A stretch of DNA of 14,968 nt from Saprospiraceae bacterium. Its GTDB lineage: Bacteria > Bacteroidota > Bacteroidia > Chitinophagales > Saprospiraceae. The stretch lies in contig JAHDII010000056.1 of the NCBI GenBank assembly GCA_020630895.1, forward strand, positions 1 to 14,968, read 5' to 3'. The position numbers and the translations under genes are program-made. A model generated the notes under the pieces. That model ran no database searches. It had not been told where the DNA came from and worked only from the letters and a program-made list of their open reading frames with translations. Every line of letters starts with the position of its first letter. Within the stretch, counting starts at the first letter, position 1. Positions 1 to 7,160 of this stretch are shown one piece after another.

Positions 1-623
1 GAAATATTAAGATCTTCAAAGAAACCATCTTTATGATTGGCATATATTTTAATATTAGATTTTTCTACATCCTGTGCATTTGAAGGTATAGAAATAATAA
101 TATCACTTCCATTAATCTCTGAAGAAATAGCATAATTATCCCAAAAAGCTAAAACCTTTTCAGGTTTTTTTTGAGCTTCGATTTTTATCTTTCCTTTTTT
201 GGATGATTTTATTTTTAATGAACTCAATTGATTTTCTTTTGCGGTATTCAAATTACTTCTTTTAATAGGAATATTATAGGTATAATTATCAATTCGAAAA
301 GAAATAATACTCAGGAAAGGAGGTGTTTCTATAGTCGTTAAATCTAATTTTTTTTCATCTATATAAAAAGTATGTTTGATTTTATCTGTTACAATCCCAA
401 CAGAGTCAATGAATAAAGGATCTTTAAAATATTTTTCTAATTCGACAATTGTTTTTTCTCCTTTTAAAAGGATAGCATTACTTTCTTTAATCAGAGCAGA
501 AGGTTGAGGCAATTCAATATGATAATCATATCTTTTTTCTTCTGTTTGGCACCCTAGTAGCACAAATAGACAAAAAAATATTCCAATAATATTTTCCTTC
601 CTTTTTTTTATTGACAATAACAT
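1..623 (-). CDS. Partial lipoprotein, possibly the N-terminal part of an alpha-amylase-family glycosidase
   Basis: Reading the minus strand from an ATG at 623-621 gives an open frame of 207 codons that runs off the left edge, so the C-terminus is missing. The product starts with a short basic stretch (KKRKEN), a hydrophobic core and a lipobox, VLLGC, with Cys at residue 26. This marks a lipoprotein processed by Lgt and signal peptidase II and anchored in a membrane, in Bacteroidota often on the cell surface. The mature part is rich in short beta-strand-like segments. From memory, the order of pieces (a YFKDPLFIDSV segment, a YNIPIKRS segment, then AFWDNYAI and a segment near KIYANHKDGFFEDLNI) resembles the N-terminal Ig-like accessory domains of Bacteroidota surface GH13 alpha-amylases. 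That identity is inference because the catalytic barrel would lie outside the window. The lipoprotein call is firm. No convincing -33/-7 pair is visible upstream; the nearest octamer, minus-strand TTATTTTG at 661-654, has one mismatch. Confidence 0.75.
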   Translation of the reverse strand, partial: MLLSIKKRKENIIGIFFCLFVLLGCQTEEKRYDYHIELPQPSALIKESNAILLKGEKTIVELEKYFKDPLFIDSVGIVTDKIKHTFYIDEKKLDLTTIETPPFLSIISFRIDNYTYNIPIKRSNLNTAKENQLSSLKIKSSKKGKIKIEAQKKPEKVLAFWDNYAISSEINGSDIIISIPSNAQDVEKSNIKIYANHKDGFFEDLNI

Positions 624-778
624 AAATTATACAATTAGACATAAAAGATAACTCAAAATAAGGATATTATACTATAACCTACGGAGAAATAGACTTTTTT
701 ATTATAAATATTGATTTTTGGATTTAAAAAAATACTCGCTTTTTTGTATATTTTTATAGTAGTAATCATTCTAAATCC

Positions 779-809
779 TTTGTTTTCAATGATGTTTCAA
801 GTATTTTTG
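779..809 (+). promoter_or_regulatory. Bacteroidota-type promoter of the tyrosine catabolic operon
   Basis: TTTG at 779-782 and TATTTTTG at 802-809 are separated by 19 bases. Both match the Bacteroidota housekeeping consensus (-33 TTTG, 19-20 bases, -7 TAnnTTTG) with no mismatch. Transcription should start near 814-817, giving a leader of only about 10-13 bases before the ATG at 827. No Shine-Dalgarno sequence is present, as is usual for this phylum. The 203-bp gap between the divergent genes (624-826) holds no other element I can support. Confidence 0.75.
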
Positions 810-826
810 TATAAATTTCACGAGTT

Positions 827-1984
827 ATGCATTATTATACACTAGGAAAAATTCCTGCTAAAAGACATACACAATTTCGCAAACCTGATGGTTCTTTGTA
901 TCATGAAGAATTATTTTCTACCATTGGATTTGATGATATGTATTCTCTACTATATCATGCAAATGCTCCTACTCAAATCAAACAAGTAGGAGAGCCTTAC
1001 TCTGTGATTCCTAAAGTAATATCAGATAAACAATTAAAACATAGAAGTTTAAAAGGTTTTGATATTACACCAGAGGATGATTACATCAAGAGTAGAAAAG
1101 CTGTTCTTGTAAATAATGATTGTCATATTGTTTTGTCTGCTCCTAAAAAATCTATGACGGATTATTTCTTTAAAAATGCAGATGCAGATGAAGTGATTTT
1201 TATACATGAAGGAAGCGGAACGCTTAAAACAATGTATGGAAAAATTCCTTTTGAATATGGTGATTATTTAGTAATTCCTAGAGGAACGATTTATCAAATG
1301 GAATTTGATAATGAAAATAATAGATTATTTATTGTTGAAAGTTTTAGTCCTATTGTTACTCCAAAAAGATATAGAGGACAATTTGGTCAATTACTAGAGC
1401 ATTCTCCTTTTTGTGAAAGAGATATTAGAAAACCTCAGGATTTAGAAACACATGATGAGCAAGGAGATTTTCTTTTTTATATCAAAAAAGAAGGAATTAT
1501 CTATCCTTATACTTATTTAAATCATCCTTTTGATTTAATAGGATGGGATGGCTATTGTTACCCTTATGCTTTTTCAATACATAACTTTGAACCTATAACA
1601 GGAAGAGTACACCAACCGCCTCCGGTACATCAAACTTTTGCAGCAAGAGGTTTTGTCATTTGCTCTTTTTGTCCTCGTTTATATGATTATCATCCTTTAG
1701 CTATACCTGCTCCATATAATCATTCTAACATTGATAGTGATGAAGTATTATATTATGTTGATGGAGATTTTATGTCTAGAAAACATGTTGAACGAGGAAT
1801 GATAACCCTACACCCAGGAGGAATTCCTCATGGACCTCATCCAGGTACAGTAGAAAAGAGTATTGGTAAAAAAGAAACTCATGAACTGGCTGTAATGGTA
1901 GATACATTTAGACCTTTACAATTAACAGAACATACTCCTAATATTGAAGATCCAGATTATTACAAAAGTTGGTTAACACATTAA
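827..1984 (+). CDS. hmgA: Homogentisate 1,2-dioxygenase
   Basis: This cytoplasmic non-haem Fe(II) enzyme opens the aromatic ring of homogentisate to give maleylacetoacetate in tyrosine and phenylalanine breakdown. The 385-residue protein is a double cupin. Motifs visible in the C-terminal half are DLIGWDGYCYPYAF (236-249), RVHQPPPVHQTF (260-271), YNHSNIDSDEV (297-307) and HPGGIPHGPHPG (329-340). By comparison with the human enzyme (ligands His335, Glu341, His371), the likely iron ligands are His299, a Glu close to 306 and His335, with His262 as the candidate catalytic base. At 385 residues it is shorter than the roughly 440-residue animal and proteobacterial enzymes, a length typical of the short form seen in Bacteroidota. 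It is the first gene after the promoter at 779-809 and lies 51 bases before hppD, which makes its substrate. The ATG at 827 fits both the promoter and the usual N-terminus (MHYYTLGKIPAKRHTQFRKP). Confidence 0.95.
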   Translation: MHYYTLGKIPAKRHTQFRKPDGSLYHEELFSTIGFDDMYSLLYHANAPTQIKQVGEPYSVIPKVISDKQLKHRSLKGFDITPEDDYIKSRKAVLVNNDCHIVLSAPKKSMTDYFFKNADADEVIFIHEGSGTLKTMYGKIPFEYGDYLVIPRGTIYQMEFDNENNRLFIVESFSPIVTPKRYRGQFGQLLEHSPFCERDIRKPQDLETHDEQGDFLFYIKKEGIIYPYTYLNHPFDLIGWDGYCYPYAFSIHNFEPITGRVHQPPPVHQTFAARGFVICSFCPRLYDYHPLAIPAPYNHSNIDSDEVLYYVDGDFMSRKHVERGMITLHPGGIPHGPHPGTVEKSIGKKETHELAVMVDTFRPLQLTEHTPNIEDPDYYKSWLTH

Positions 1985-2035
1985 TAAAATCATTAATTTA
2001 ATATAGAATTTTTTTCTAGCAAAATAGAACATTTT

Positions 2036-3160
2036 ATGGATACATTAATTAAAGAAAAAACAGGAATAGAAAACGATTTAATGCCCTTATTAGGTACGGA
2101 TCATATTGAATTTTATGTAGGAAATGCAAAACAAGCTGCTATTTATTATCAAGCGGCTTTAGGCTTTCAATTCATTGCTTATAGAGGTCCTGAAACAGGA
2201 GAAAGAGAAAAATGTTCTTATGTTTTACAACAAGATAAAATACGTTTTGTATTAACATCTGCATTATCTCCTGAACATGAAATAGCAAAGCATGTCGCTT
2301 TACATGGAGATGGAGTTAAAACTTTGGCTCTTTGGGTAGATGATGCTTTTAAATCTTATCAAGATGCTTTGAGTAGAGGAGCAAAATCAGCTTTTGAACC
2401 GACGACTTTAACGGATGATAATGGTGAAATAAAAATGGCTGCTATCCATACTTATGGAGAAACTATTCATACTTTCGTAGAAAGAAAAAATTATCATGGT
2501 GCGTTTATGCCTGGATTTGAAGCTAGAACTCCGAACCCTAAATACCAATCTGTAGGATTAAAATTTGTTGACCACTGTGTAGGTAATGTAGAGTTAGGTG
2601 GGATGAATAAGTGGGTTAAATTTTATCAAGATGTAATGGGTTTTAATTTATTAATCACTTTTGATGATAATGATATTTCTACTAAATATACGGCTCTAAT
2701 GAGTAAGGTGGTTTCTAATGGAAATGGCTGGGTAAAATTTCCTATTAATGAACCTGCAAAAGGATTAAAAAAATCTCAAATAGAAGAATATTTAGATTTT
2801 TATCATGGTGCAGGTGTTCAACACATGGCTTTAGCTACTGATGATATATTAAAAACAGTAAGTACTTTGAGAGAAAATGGTGTTGATTTTCTATATGTTC
2901 CTGATAATTATTATGAAGATGTTCTAGATCGTGTAGGAGAAATAGACGAAGATCTTGAAGATCTTAAAAAATTAAACATTTTAGTGGATAGAGATGATGA
3001 AGGATATTTATTACAAATATTTACAAAACCAGTTCAAGATCGTCCTACTGTATTTTATGAAATCATTCAAAGAAAAGGAGCTAAATCTTTTGGAAAAGGA
3101 AATTTCAAAGCTTTATTTGAAGCAATTGAAAGAGAACAAGCCCTTAGAGGAACGCTTTAA
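2036..3160 (+). CDS. hppD: 4-hydroxyphenylpyruvate dioxygenase
   Basis: This enzyme converts 4-hydroxyphenylpyruvate, the transamination product of tyrosine, to homogentisate with O2, releasing CO2. The 374-residue protein has two vicinal-oxygen-chelate domains. The first begins at DHIEFYVGNAKQAAIYYQ (22-39). The catalytic second domain begins at FVDHCVGNV (177-185). The 2-His-1-Glu iron triad is intact: His180 in VDHCVGN, His263 in GVQHMAL and Glu342 in FYEIIQRKG. The conserved segment LLQIFTKPVQDRPT (325-338) and the C-terminal helix ending FEAIEREQALRGTL are also standard. It follows hmgA by 51 bases with no promoter-like sequence in between and ends just before a strong terminator, so the two genes form a bicistronic operon. 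The neighbouring HmgA supports HPPD over the closely related hydroxymandelate synthase. Confidence 0.96.
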   Translation: MDTLIKEKTGIENDLMPLLGTDHIEFYVGNAKQAAIYYQAALGFQFIAYRGPETGEREKCSYVLQQDKIRFVLTSALSPEHEIAKHVALHGDGVKTLALWVDDAFKSYQDALSRGAKSAFEPTTLTDDNGEIKMAAIHTYGETIHTFVERKNYHGAFMPGFEARTPNPKYQSVGLKFVDHCVGNVELGGMNKWVKFYQDVMGFNLLITFDDNDISTKYTALMSKVVSNGNGWVKFPINEPAKGLKKSQIEEYLDFYHGAGVQHMALATDDILKTVSTLRENGVDFLYVPDNYYEDVLDRVGEIDEDLEDLKKLNILVDRDDEGYLLQIFTKPVQDRPTVFYEIIQRKGAKSFGKGNFKALFEAIEREQALRGTL

Positions 3161-3190
3161 TTGAAATAATATTTAACTTTTTAATATCAA

Positions 3191-3225
3191 AACCTTATCT
3201 AAATATATTTAGATAAGGTTTTTTT
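3191..3225 (+). terminator. Rho-independent terminator after hppD
   Basis: Positions 3191-3220 form a perfect 30-base palindrome (15-base arms, AACCTTATCTAAATA and its reverse complement) followed by T residues to 3225. Folded as RNA, the innermost A/U bases would form the loop. It begins 30 bases after the hppD stop and separates the tyrosine operon from the aspS promoter. An A-run just before the left arm gives weaker potential to terminate the opposite strand too. Confidence 0.88.
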
Positions 3226-3257
3226 AAAGGAATAATGTTTATTCTACAAGGAACTAT

Positions 3258-3265
3258 TATTTTTG
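3258..3265 (+). promoter_or_regulatory. Probable -7 promoter element of aspS
   Basis: TATTTTTG matches the Bacteroidota -7 consensus TAnnTTTG exactly and is the same octamer as in the hmgA promoter. It lies downstream of the hppD terminator and about 40 bases before the aspS ATG. The -33 region (around 3235-3240) has only a partial match, so the call rests on the -7 box and its position. Confidence 0.5.
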
Positions 3266-3305
3266 CAACCTTATTACTAATTACAACATTAAAATCTAAT
3301 AATAA

Positions 3306-5084
3306 ATGTATCGTACACACAATTGTGGAGAATTACGCATGGAACATGTAGGACAAGAAATCACATTAAGTGGATGGGTTCAAGGATCAAGAGATTTGGG
3401 TTATATGATGTACACCGACTTACGTGATCGATACGGCATTACTCAATTGATTTTTACAGAAGGAAAAACAGATAAAAATCTATTTGAAAAAGCAAGAACT
3501 TTAGGTAGAGAATTTGTGGTAAAAATTCAAGGAACAGTTATAGAACGTCAATCAAAAAATCCTAATATTCCTACAGGAAATATTGAAATTCAAGTAACGG
3601 AATTAGATATTTTAAATGCTTCTAAAACGCCTCCTTTTACTATTGAAGATGATACAGATGGAGGTGAAGATTTGCGTATGAAATATCGCTATTTGGATTT
3701 AAGAAGAAAACCACTTCAAGAAAGTATTATGTTTCGTTCAAAAGTAGCTGTAGAAACAAGAAGCTATCTTTCGCAACAAGGATTTATTGAAGTAGAAACA
3801 CCTGTTTTAATTAAAAGTACTCCTGAAGGAGCAAGGGATTTTGTGGTTCCTAGCCGCATGAATAAAGGACAATTTTATGCCCTTCCTCAATCGCCTCAAA
3901 CTTTTAAACAAATTTTAATGGTGAGTGGATTTGATAAATATTTTCAATTAGTAAAATGTTTTAGAGATGAAGATTTAAGAGCGGATCGTCAACCAGAGTT
4001 TACTCAAATAGATTGTGAAATGTCTTTTGTAACTCAAGAAGATATTTTAAATACTTTTGAAGGATTAACTCGTTATTTATTTAAAGCTTGTAAAGGTATT
4101 GATTTACCTACCCTCCCTAGAATGACTTATGATGAAGCTATGGAAAAATATGGTTCTGATAAACCAGATATTCGCTTCGGAATGGAATTTCATAATTTGA
4201 ATGATTTAGCTAAAGGAAAAGGATTTTCTGTTTTTGATAATGCAGAATTAGTTGTTGGAATTAATGCAGAAGGACAAGCGAATCATTATTCTAATAAAGA
4301 TATTAAAAAATTAACGGAATGGATGCAACGTCCTCAAATTGGGGCAAAAGGTTTAGTTTATGTAAAATGGAATGAAGATGATTCTATTAAGTCTAGTGTA
4401 GGAAAGTTTTATTCTGATGACGATTTAAAAGAATGGCTCCATGCTTTTGGTGCTAAAAAAGGAGATATGTTATTGATCCTTTCTGGTGAAGATGAAAAGA
4501 CTCGTAAACAAATGAATGAACTTCGTTTGGAGATGGGTACTAGAATGGGCTTACGCCAACCTGATGATTTTAAACCACTTTGGGTAGTTGATTTTCCTTT
4601 ATTAGAATGGGACGAAGAAAGTGAAAGGTTTCATGCGATGCACCATCCATTTACTTCTCCTAAAAAAGAAGATGTGGATAGAATGCTGAATGGAGATCAT
4701 GAAACGATGAAATCATTACGCGCTGATGCCTATGATTTAGTGATTAATGGTGTTGAAATTGGAGGAGGTTCTATTCGTATTCATAATAAAGAATTGCAAT
4801 CTAAAAACTTTGAATTATTAGGTTTTACAAAAGAAGAAGCACAAGCTCAATTTGGTTTTCTTTTGGGTGCTTTTGATTATGGTGCTCCTCCTCATGGTGG
4901 TTTAGCTTTTGGTTTCGATAGACTTTGTGCTGTAATGATGACGGGACATGGTGCTATTCGTGATTTTATTGCTTTTCCTAAAAATAATCAAGGGCGTGAT
5001 ATGATGATTGATGCTCCTTCTCCTATTCATAATGAACAATTAGATGAGCTTTGTTTAAAAATTCATTTGGACGAAGAAAAATAA
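3306..5084 (+). CDS. aspS: Aspartyl-tRNA synthetase
   Basis: This cytoplasmic class II synthetase charges tRNA-Asp with aspartate. The 592-residue length is normal for the bacterial type. The order is an N-terminal OB-fold anticodon-binding domain (about 1-105, beginning MYRTHNCGEL and GWVQGSRDLG), the catalytic core, a GAD insertion (about 300-410) and the C-terminal part of the core. Class II motif 1 lies around GFIEVETPVL (159-168). Motif 2 is FRDEDLRADRQPEFTQ (219-234), with Arg220 and Glu222 for ATP. Motif 3 is GLAFGFDRL (532-540), with the conserved Arg539. The aspartate-pocket segment QSPQTFKQ (195-202) is intact. Whether the enzyme is discriminating or also charges tRNA-Asn cannot be decided here. 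It is transcribed alone from the promoter near 3258 and converges on menC, with the inverted repeat at 5087-5170 just after its stop. Confidence 0.97.
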   Translation: MYRTHNCGELRMEHVGQEITLSGWVQGSRDLGYMMYTDLRDRYGITQLIFTEGKTDKNLFEKARTLGREFVVKIQGTVIERQSKNPNIPTGNIEIQVTELDILNASKTPPFTIEDDTDGGEDLRMKYRYLDLRRKPLQESIMFRSKVAVETRSYLSQQGFIEVETPVLIKSTPEGARDFVVPSRMNKGQFYALPQSPQTFKQILMVSGFDKYFQLVKCFRDEDLRADRQPEFTQIDCEMSFVTQEDILNTFEGLTRYLFKACKGIDLPTLPRMTYDEAMEKYGSDKPDIRFGMEFHNLNDLAKGKGFSVFDNAELVVGINAEGQANHYSNKDIKKLTEWMQRPQIGAKGLVYVKWNEDDSIKSSVGKFYSDDDLKEWLHAFGAKKGDMLLILSGEDEKTRKQMNELRLEMGTRMGLRQPDDFKPLWVVDFPLLEWDEESERFHAMHHPFTSPKKEDVDRMLNGDHETMKSLRADAYDLVINGVEIGGGSIRIHNKELQSKNFELLGFTKEEAQAQFGFLLGAFDYGAPPHGGLAFGFDRLCAVMMTGHGAIRDFIAFPKNNQGRDMMIDAPSPIHNEQLDELCLKIHLDEEK

Positions 5085-5086
5085 TT

Positions 5087-5170
5087 TAATTTAAGTTGCG
5101 AATTAATAGTATCTGTGGTCTGTGGACAGATAAGCTGTAGACTTTACGAATTTATTCGCAACTTAAATTA
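5087..5170. repeat. 84-bp inverted-repeat element with nested hairpin between aspS and menC
   Basis: Perfect 17-base arms (5087-5103 TAATTTAAGTTGCGAAT; 5154-5170 its reverse complement) enclose a 50-base centre. The centre holds a tandem TCTGTGG (5112-5118, 5119-5125) and a nested hairpin with 7-base arms (TATCTGT 5110-5116, ACAGATA 5126-5132). A competing small hairpin, CGAAT-TT-ATTCG (5147-5158), uses part of the right arm. The centre is richer in G and C than its surroundings. The left arm starts two bases after the aspS stop (5082-5084). The right arm overlaps the menC stop and encodes the last residues of MenC. There is no clear T-run at either edge, so a plain bidirectional terminator is possible but not typical. 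A short non-autonomous mobile or REP-like repeat is the alternative. The inverted repeat is certain; its role is not. Confidence 0.8.
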
Positions 5171-6219
5171 TTCAATAAAGAGGTATCCCAATTTTTATGA
5201 TTTTGATAGATTAAATTCCCTTGGTGAATCGTAAGAGGAGAAGGAAAATTATTGGTATATAATTGTCCCGTTCCTAAACCTTGAGGAAGAGAAGAATTTA
5301 GAGTATAGGTCCACTGAGCAATTGCATTTAATCCAATATTAGATTCCAAAGCGGAGGTAATCCACCAACCTATATTTTTTTGTTTTGCAATGTTTATCCA
5401 TTCTTCAGAACTTTTAAAACCACCTACTAAGCTAGGCTTTAAAATAATATATTGAGGTTGTATGATTTCTAATAAATTTTCTTTATCCTCTTTAGAAAAT
5501 ATTCCTATTAATTCCTCATCTAAAGCAATAGGAATAGGAGTTGTTTTACAAATTTTTTGCATTTCTTCAAATTGTCCTTGTCGAATGGGTTGTTCTATAG
5601 AATGAATTTTTAATTTTGATAGTTTAGATAATTTTTCTAATACATCTTTAGGAGAAAAAGCTCCATTAGCATCCACTCGAATTTCTATATCTTTTTCAGA
5701 AAATTCTTTTCTTATATATTGAAGTAAATCTAATTCATCATTAAAACGAATAGCTCCTATTTTTAATTTAATGCAAGAAAAACCATTTTTAATTTTATTT
5801 TTAATTTGTTCCAACATAAAATCTTTTTCTCCCATCCATACCAAACCATTAATATGAATGGGATGTTCTTTTTTTGTAAAATCTGAAGGAAATAATTCAA
5901 AAGTATTAGAATTTAAAATAGCTTGAAATGCCATTTCTAATCCAAATCGAATGGAAGGAAAATGAATTAAATCTTTATCCAAATAAAAAGAATAATTATT
6001 AATATTGAAACAAATTTCATCTAATTTTTTTTCATAATTTTTTACATCATCTATACTTAAACCTTTTAATAAACCACACTCTCCCCAATATATTTTTTGA
6101 GGATAATTTTTTTTCCAAATTTTAAAAAACCATGATTCTTTTTTTCTTAATACTCCTCTTGATGTTCCACTAGCTTGTTTAAAAATCAAAGTATGCTTTT
6201 TCCATTCCGCTTCATACAT
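5152..6219 (-). CDS. menC: o-Succinylbenzoate synthase (enolase superfamily)
   Basis: MenC dehydrates SHCHC to o-succinylbenzoate in menaquinone synthesis. The 355-residue protein has the N-terminal capping domain (about 1-115, with YWGECGLLKGLS at 44-55) and a modified TIM barrel. All superfamily catalytic residues are visible: Lys151 and Lys153 in CIKLKIG, Asp183 in RVDANGAF, Glu209 in SIEQPI, Asp234 in ALDEEL for the metal, and Lys261 in ILKPSLVGG. The start, an ATG at 6219-6217, lies one base after the menA stop, so the two genes are co-transcribed, with menA first. Related enolase-superfamily enzymes such as dipeptide epimerases look similar, but the link to menA favours MenC. Oddly, the last few codons (NLSCE) and part of the stop codon lie in the right arm of the repeat at 5087-5170, so the native C-terminus may have been changed by it. 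Confidence 0.9.
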   Translation of the reverse strand: MYEAEWKKHTLIFKQASGTSRGVLRKKESWFFKIWKKNYPQKIYWGECGLLKGLSIDDVKNYEKKLDEICFNINNYSFYLDKDLIHFPSIRFGLEMAFQAILNSNTFELFPSDFTKKEHPIHINGLVWMGEKDFMLEQIKNKIKNGFSCIKLKIGAIRFNDELDLLQYIRKEFSEKDIEIRVDANGAFSPKDVLEKLSKLSKLKIHSIEQPIRQGQFEEMQKICKTTPIPIALDEELIGIFSKEDKENLLEIIQPQYIILKPSLVGGFKSSEEWINIAKQKNIGWWITSALESNIGLNAIAQWTYTLNSSLPQGLGTGQLYTNNFPSPLTIHQGNLIYQNHKNWDTSLLNNLSCE

Positions 6220-6220
6220 A

Positions 6221-7111
6221 TTATATCAATTGTCCTATACCAAAAATAATTACAAAAATTAAAGTAGAAATTGCCATTTGTTTTAAAAAAGGATCTAATT
6301 CCTTAGCTTCTTTTTTTTGTAATACTGCACGAGCATTGATGATAAATAATGGCAAAGTAATCACAAACAAAAATTGAAATAATGATTGATAATTTAATAC
6401 TACATAAATTATGGCAGATAACCATCCAAAAAATAATAATGCCCAATGATAGTAAACCGCTTTTTTTCTTCCAATTCTTACAGGAATAGAATATTTCCCT
6501 GCTTCTTGGTCTGATTCTATATCTCTAATATTATTAATATTTAAAACTCCTACAGCAAATAATCCACAAGTCATTGCAGGTAATAAAATTTCAATATCTA
6601 AAATGTTGGTTTGTAAATAATAAGTTCCTCCTACTGCAACACATCCAAAAAAAATAAGAACAGAAATATCCCCAAAACCTGCATATCCATAAGGATTTTT
6701 TCCTACAGTATATGTAATCGCTGCAATCATAGATATAACTCCTATCCCTATAAAAATTAAAAATTCATTCATCGAAGATATCGATAAATAAATTAATAAA
6801 ACACCACAAATAAATGATACAATAGAAAATAAAACAATAGCATTTTTCATGGATTGTGCAGAAATTTTACCTGTTTGTACAGCCCTTGAAGGACCTACTC
6901 TTTTATCACTATCTGCACCATTTATAGAATCTCCATAATCGTTAGCAATATTGGATAATATTTGTAATAAAAAAGCAGTACATAAAGTTAGACTAAAAAT
7001 TAAAGCATCAAACTTTTGCTGAGATGCGGCAATAATTCCTCCCATGCCTATACAAGCAAATGCTAAAGGTAAAGTTCTTAATCTAAATGCTTCTATCCAG
7101 TTTTTAAACAT
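6221..7111 (-). CDS. menA: 1,4-Dihydroxy-2-naphthoate polyprenyltransferase
   Basis: MenA joins 1,4-dihydroxy-2-naphthoate to a polyprenyl diphosphate in the inner membrane, giving demethylmenaquinone. The 296-residue protein is an all-helical UbiA-family enzyme with about eight or nine hydrophobic segments. The first Asp-rich motif is NDYGDSINGADSDKR (57-71), followed by VGPSRAVQTG, characteristic of the MenA branch. The second is NNIRDIESDQEAGK (193-206), followed by VRIGRKKA. Both bind the Mg2+-diphosphate. The motif 1 sequence argues against homogentisate prenyltransferase, an alternative worth excluding because homogentisate is made by the neighbouring operon. It lies one base upstream of menC and diverges from the kinase gene across a 49-base gap. 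No convincing minus-strand promoter is visible there, so the promoter may be weak or overlap the kinase leader. Confidence 0.94.
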   Translation of the reverse strand: MFKNWIEAFRLRTLPLAFACIGMGGIIAASQQKFDALIFSLTLCTAFLLQILSNIANDYGDSINGADSDKRVGPSRAVQTGKISAQSMKNAIVLFSIVSFICGVLLIYLSISSMNEFLIFIGIGVISMIAAITYTVGKNPYGYAGFGDISVLIFFGCVAVGGTYYLQTNILDIEILLPAMTCGLFAVGVLNINNIRDIESDQEAGKYSIPVRIGRKKAVYYHWALLFFGWLSAIIYVVLNYQSLFQFLFVITLPLFIINARAVLQKKEAKELDPFLKQMAISTLIFVIIFGIGQLI

Positions 7112-7160
7112 CTATTTATTTTTAAATAATAAAATGTTTTGCGTAATTTGCTGCCTTATT

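Noticed and set aside
6221..7111. Homogentisate prenyltransferase instead of MenA
   Set aside because: The nearby homogentisate-making operon raised this, but motif 1 (NDYGDSINGADSDKR followed by VGPSRAVQTG) and the pairing with menC fit MenA.
7044..7160. In-frame extension of the kinase gene upstream to an ATG inside menA
   Set aside because: The extra 39 residues overlap the menA start on the other strand and precede a good signal peptide that begins at the ATG at 7161. Such an extension would bury the signal peptide.
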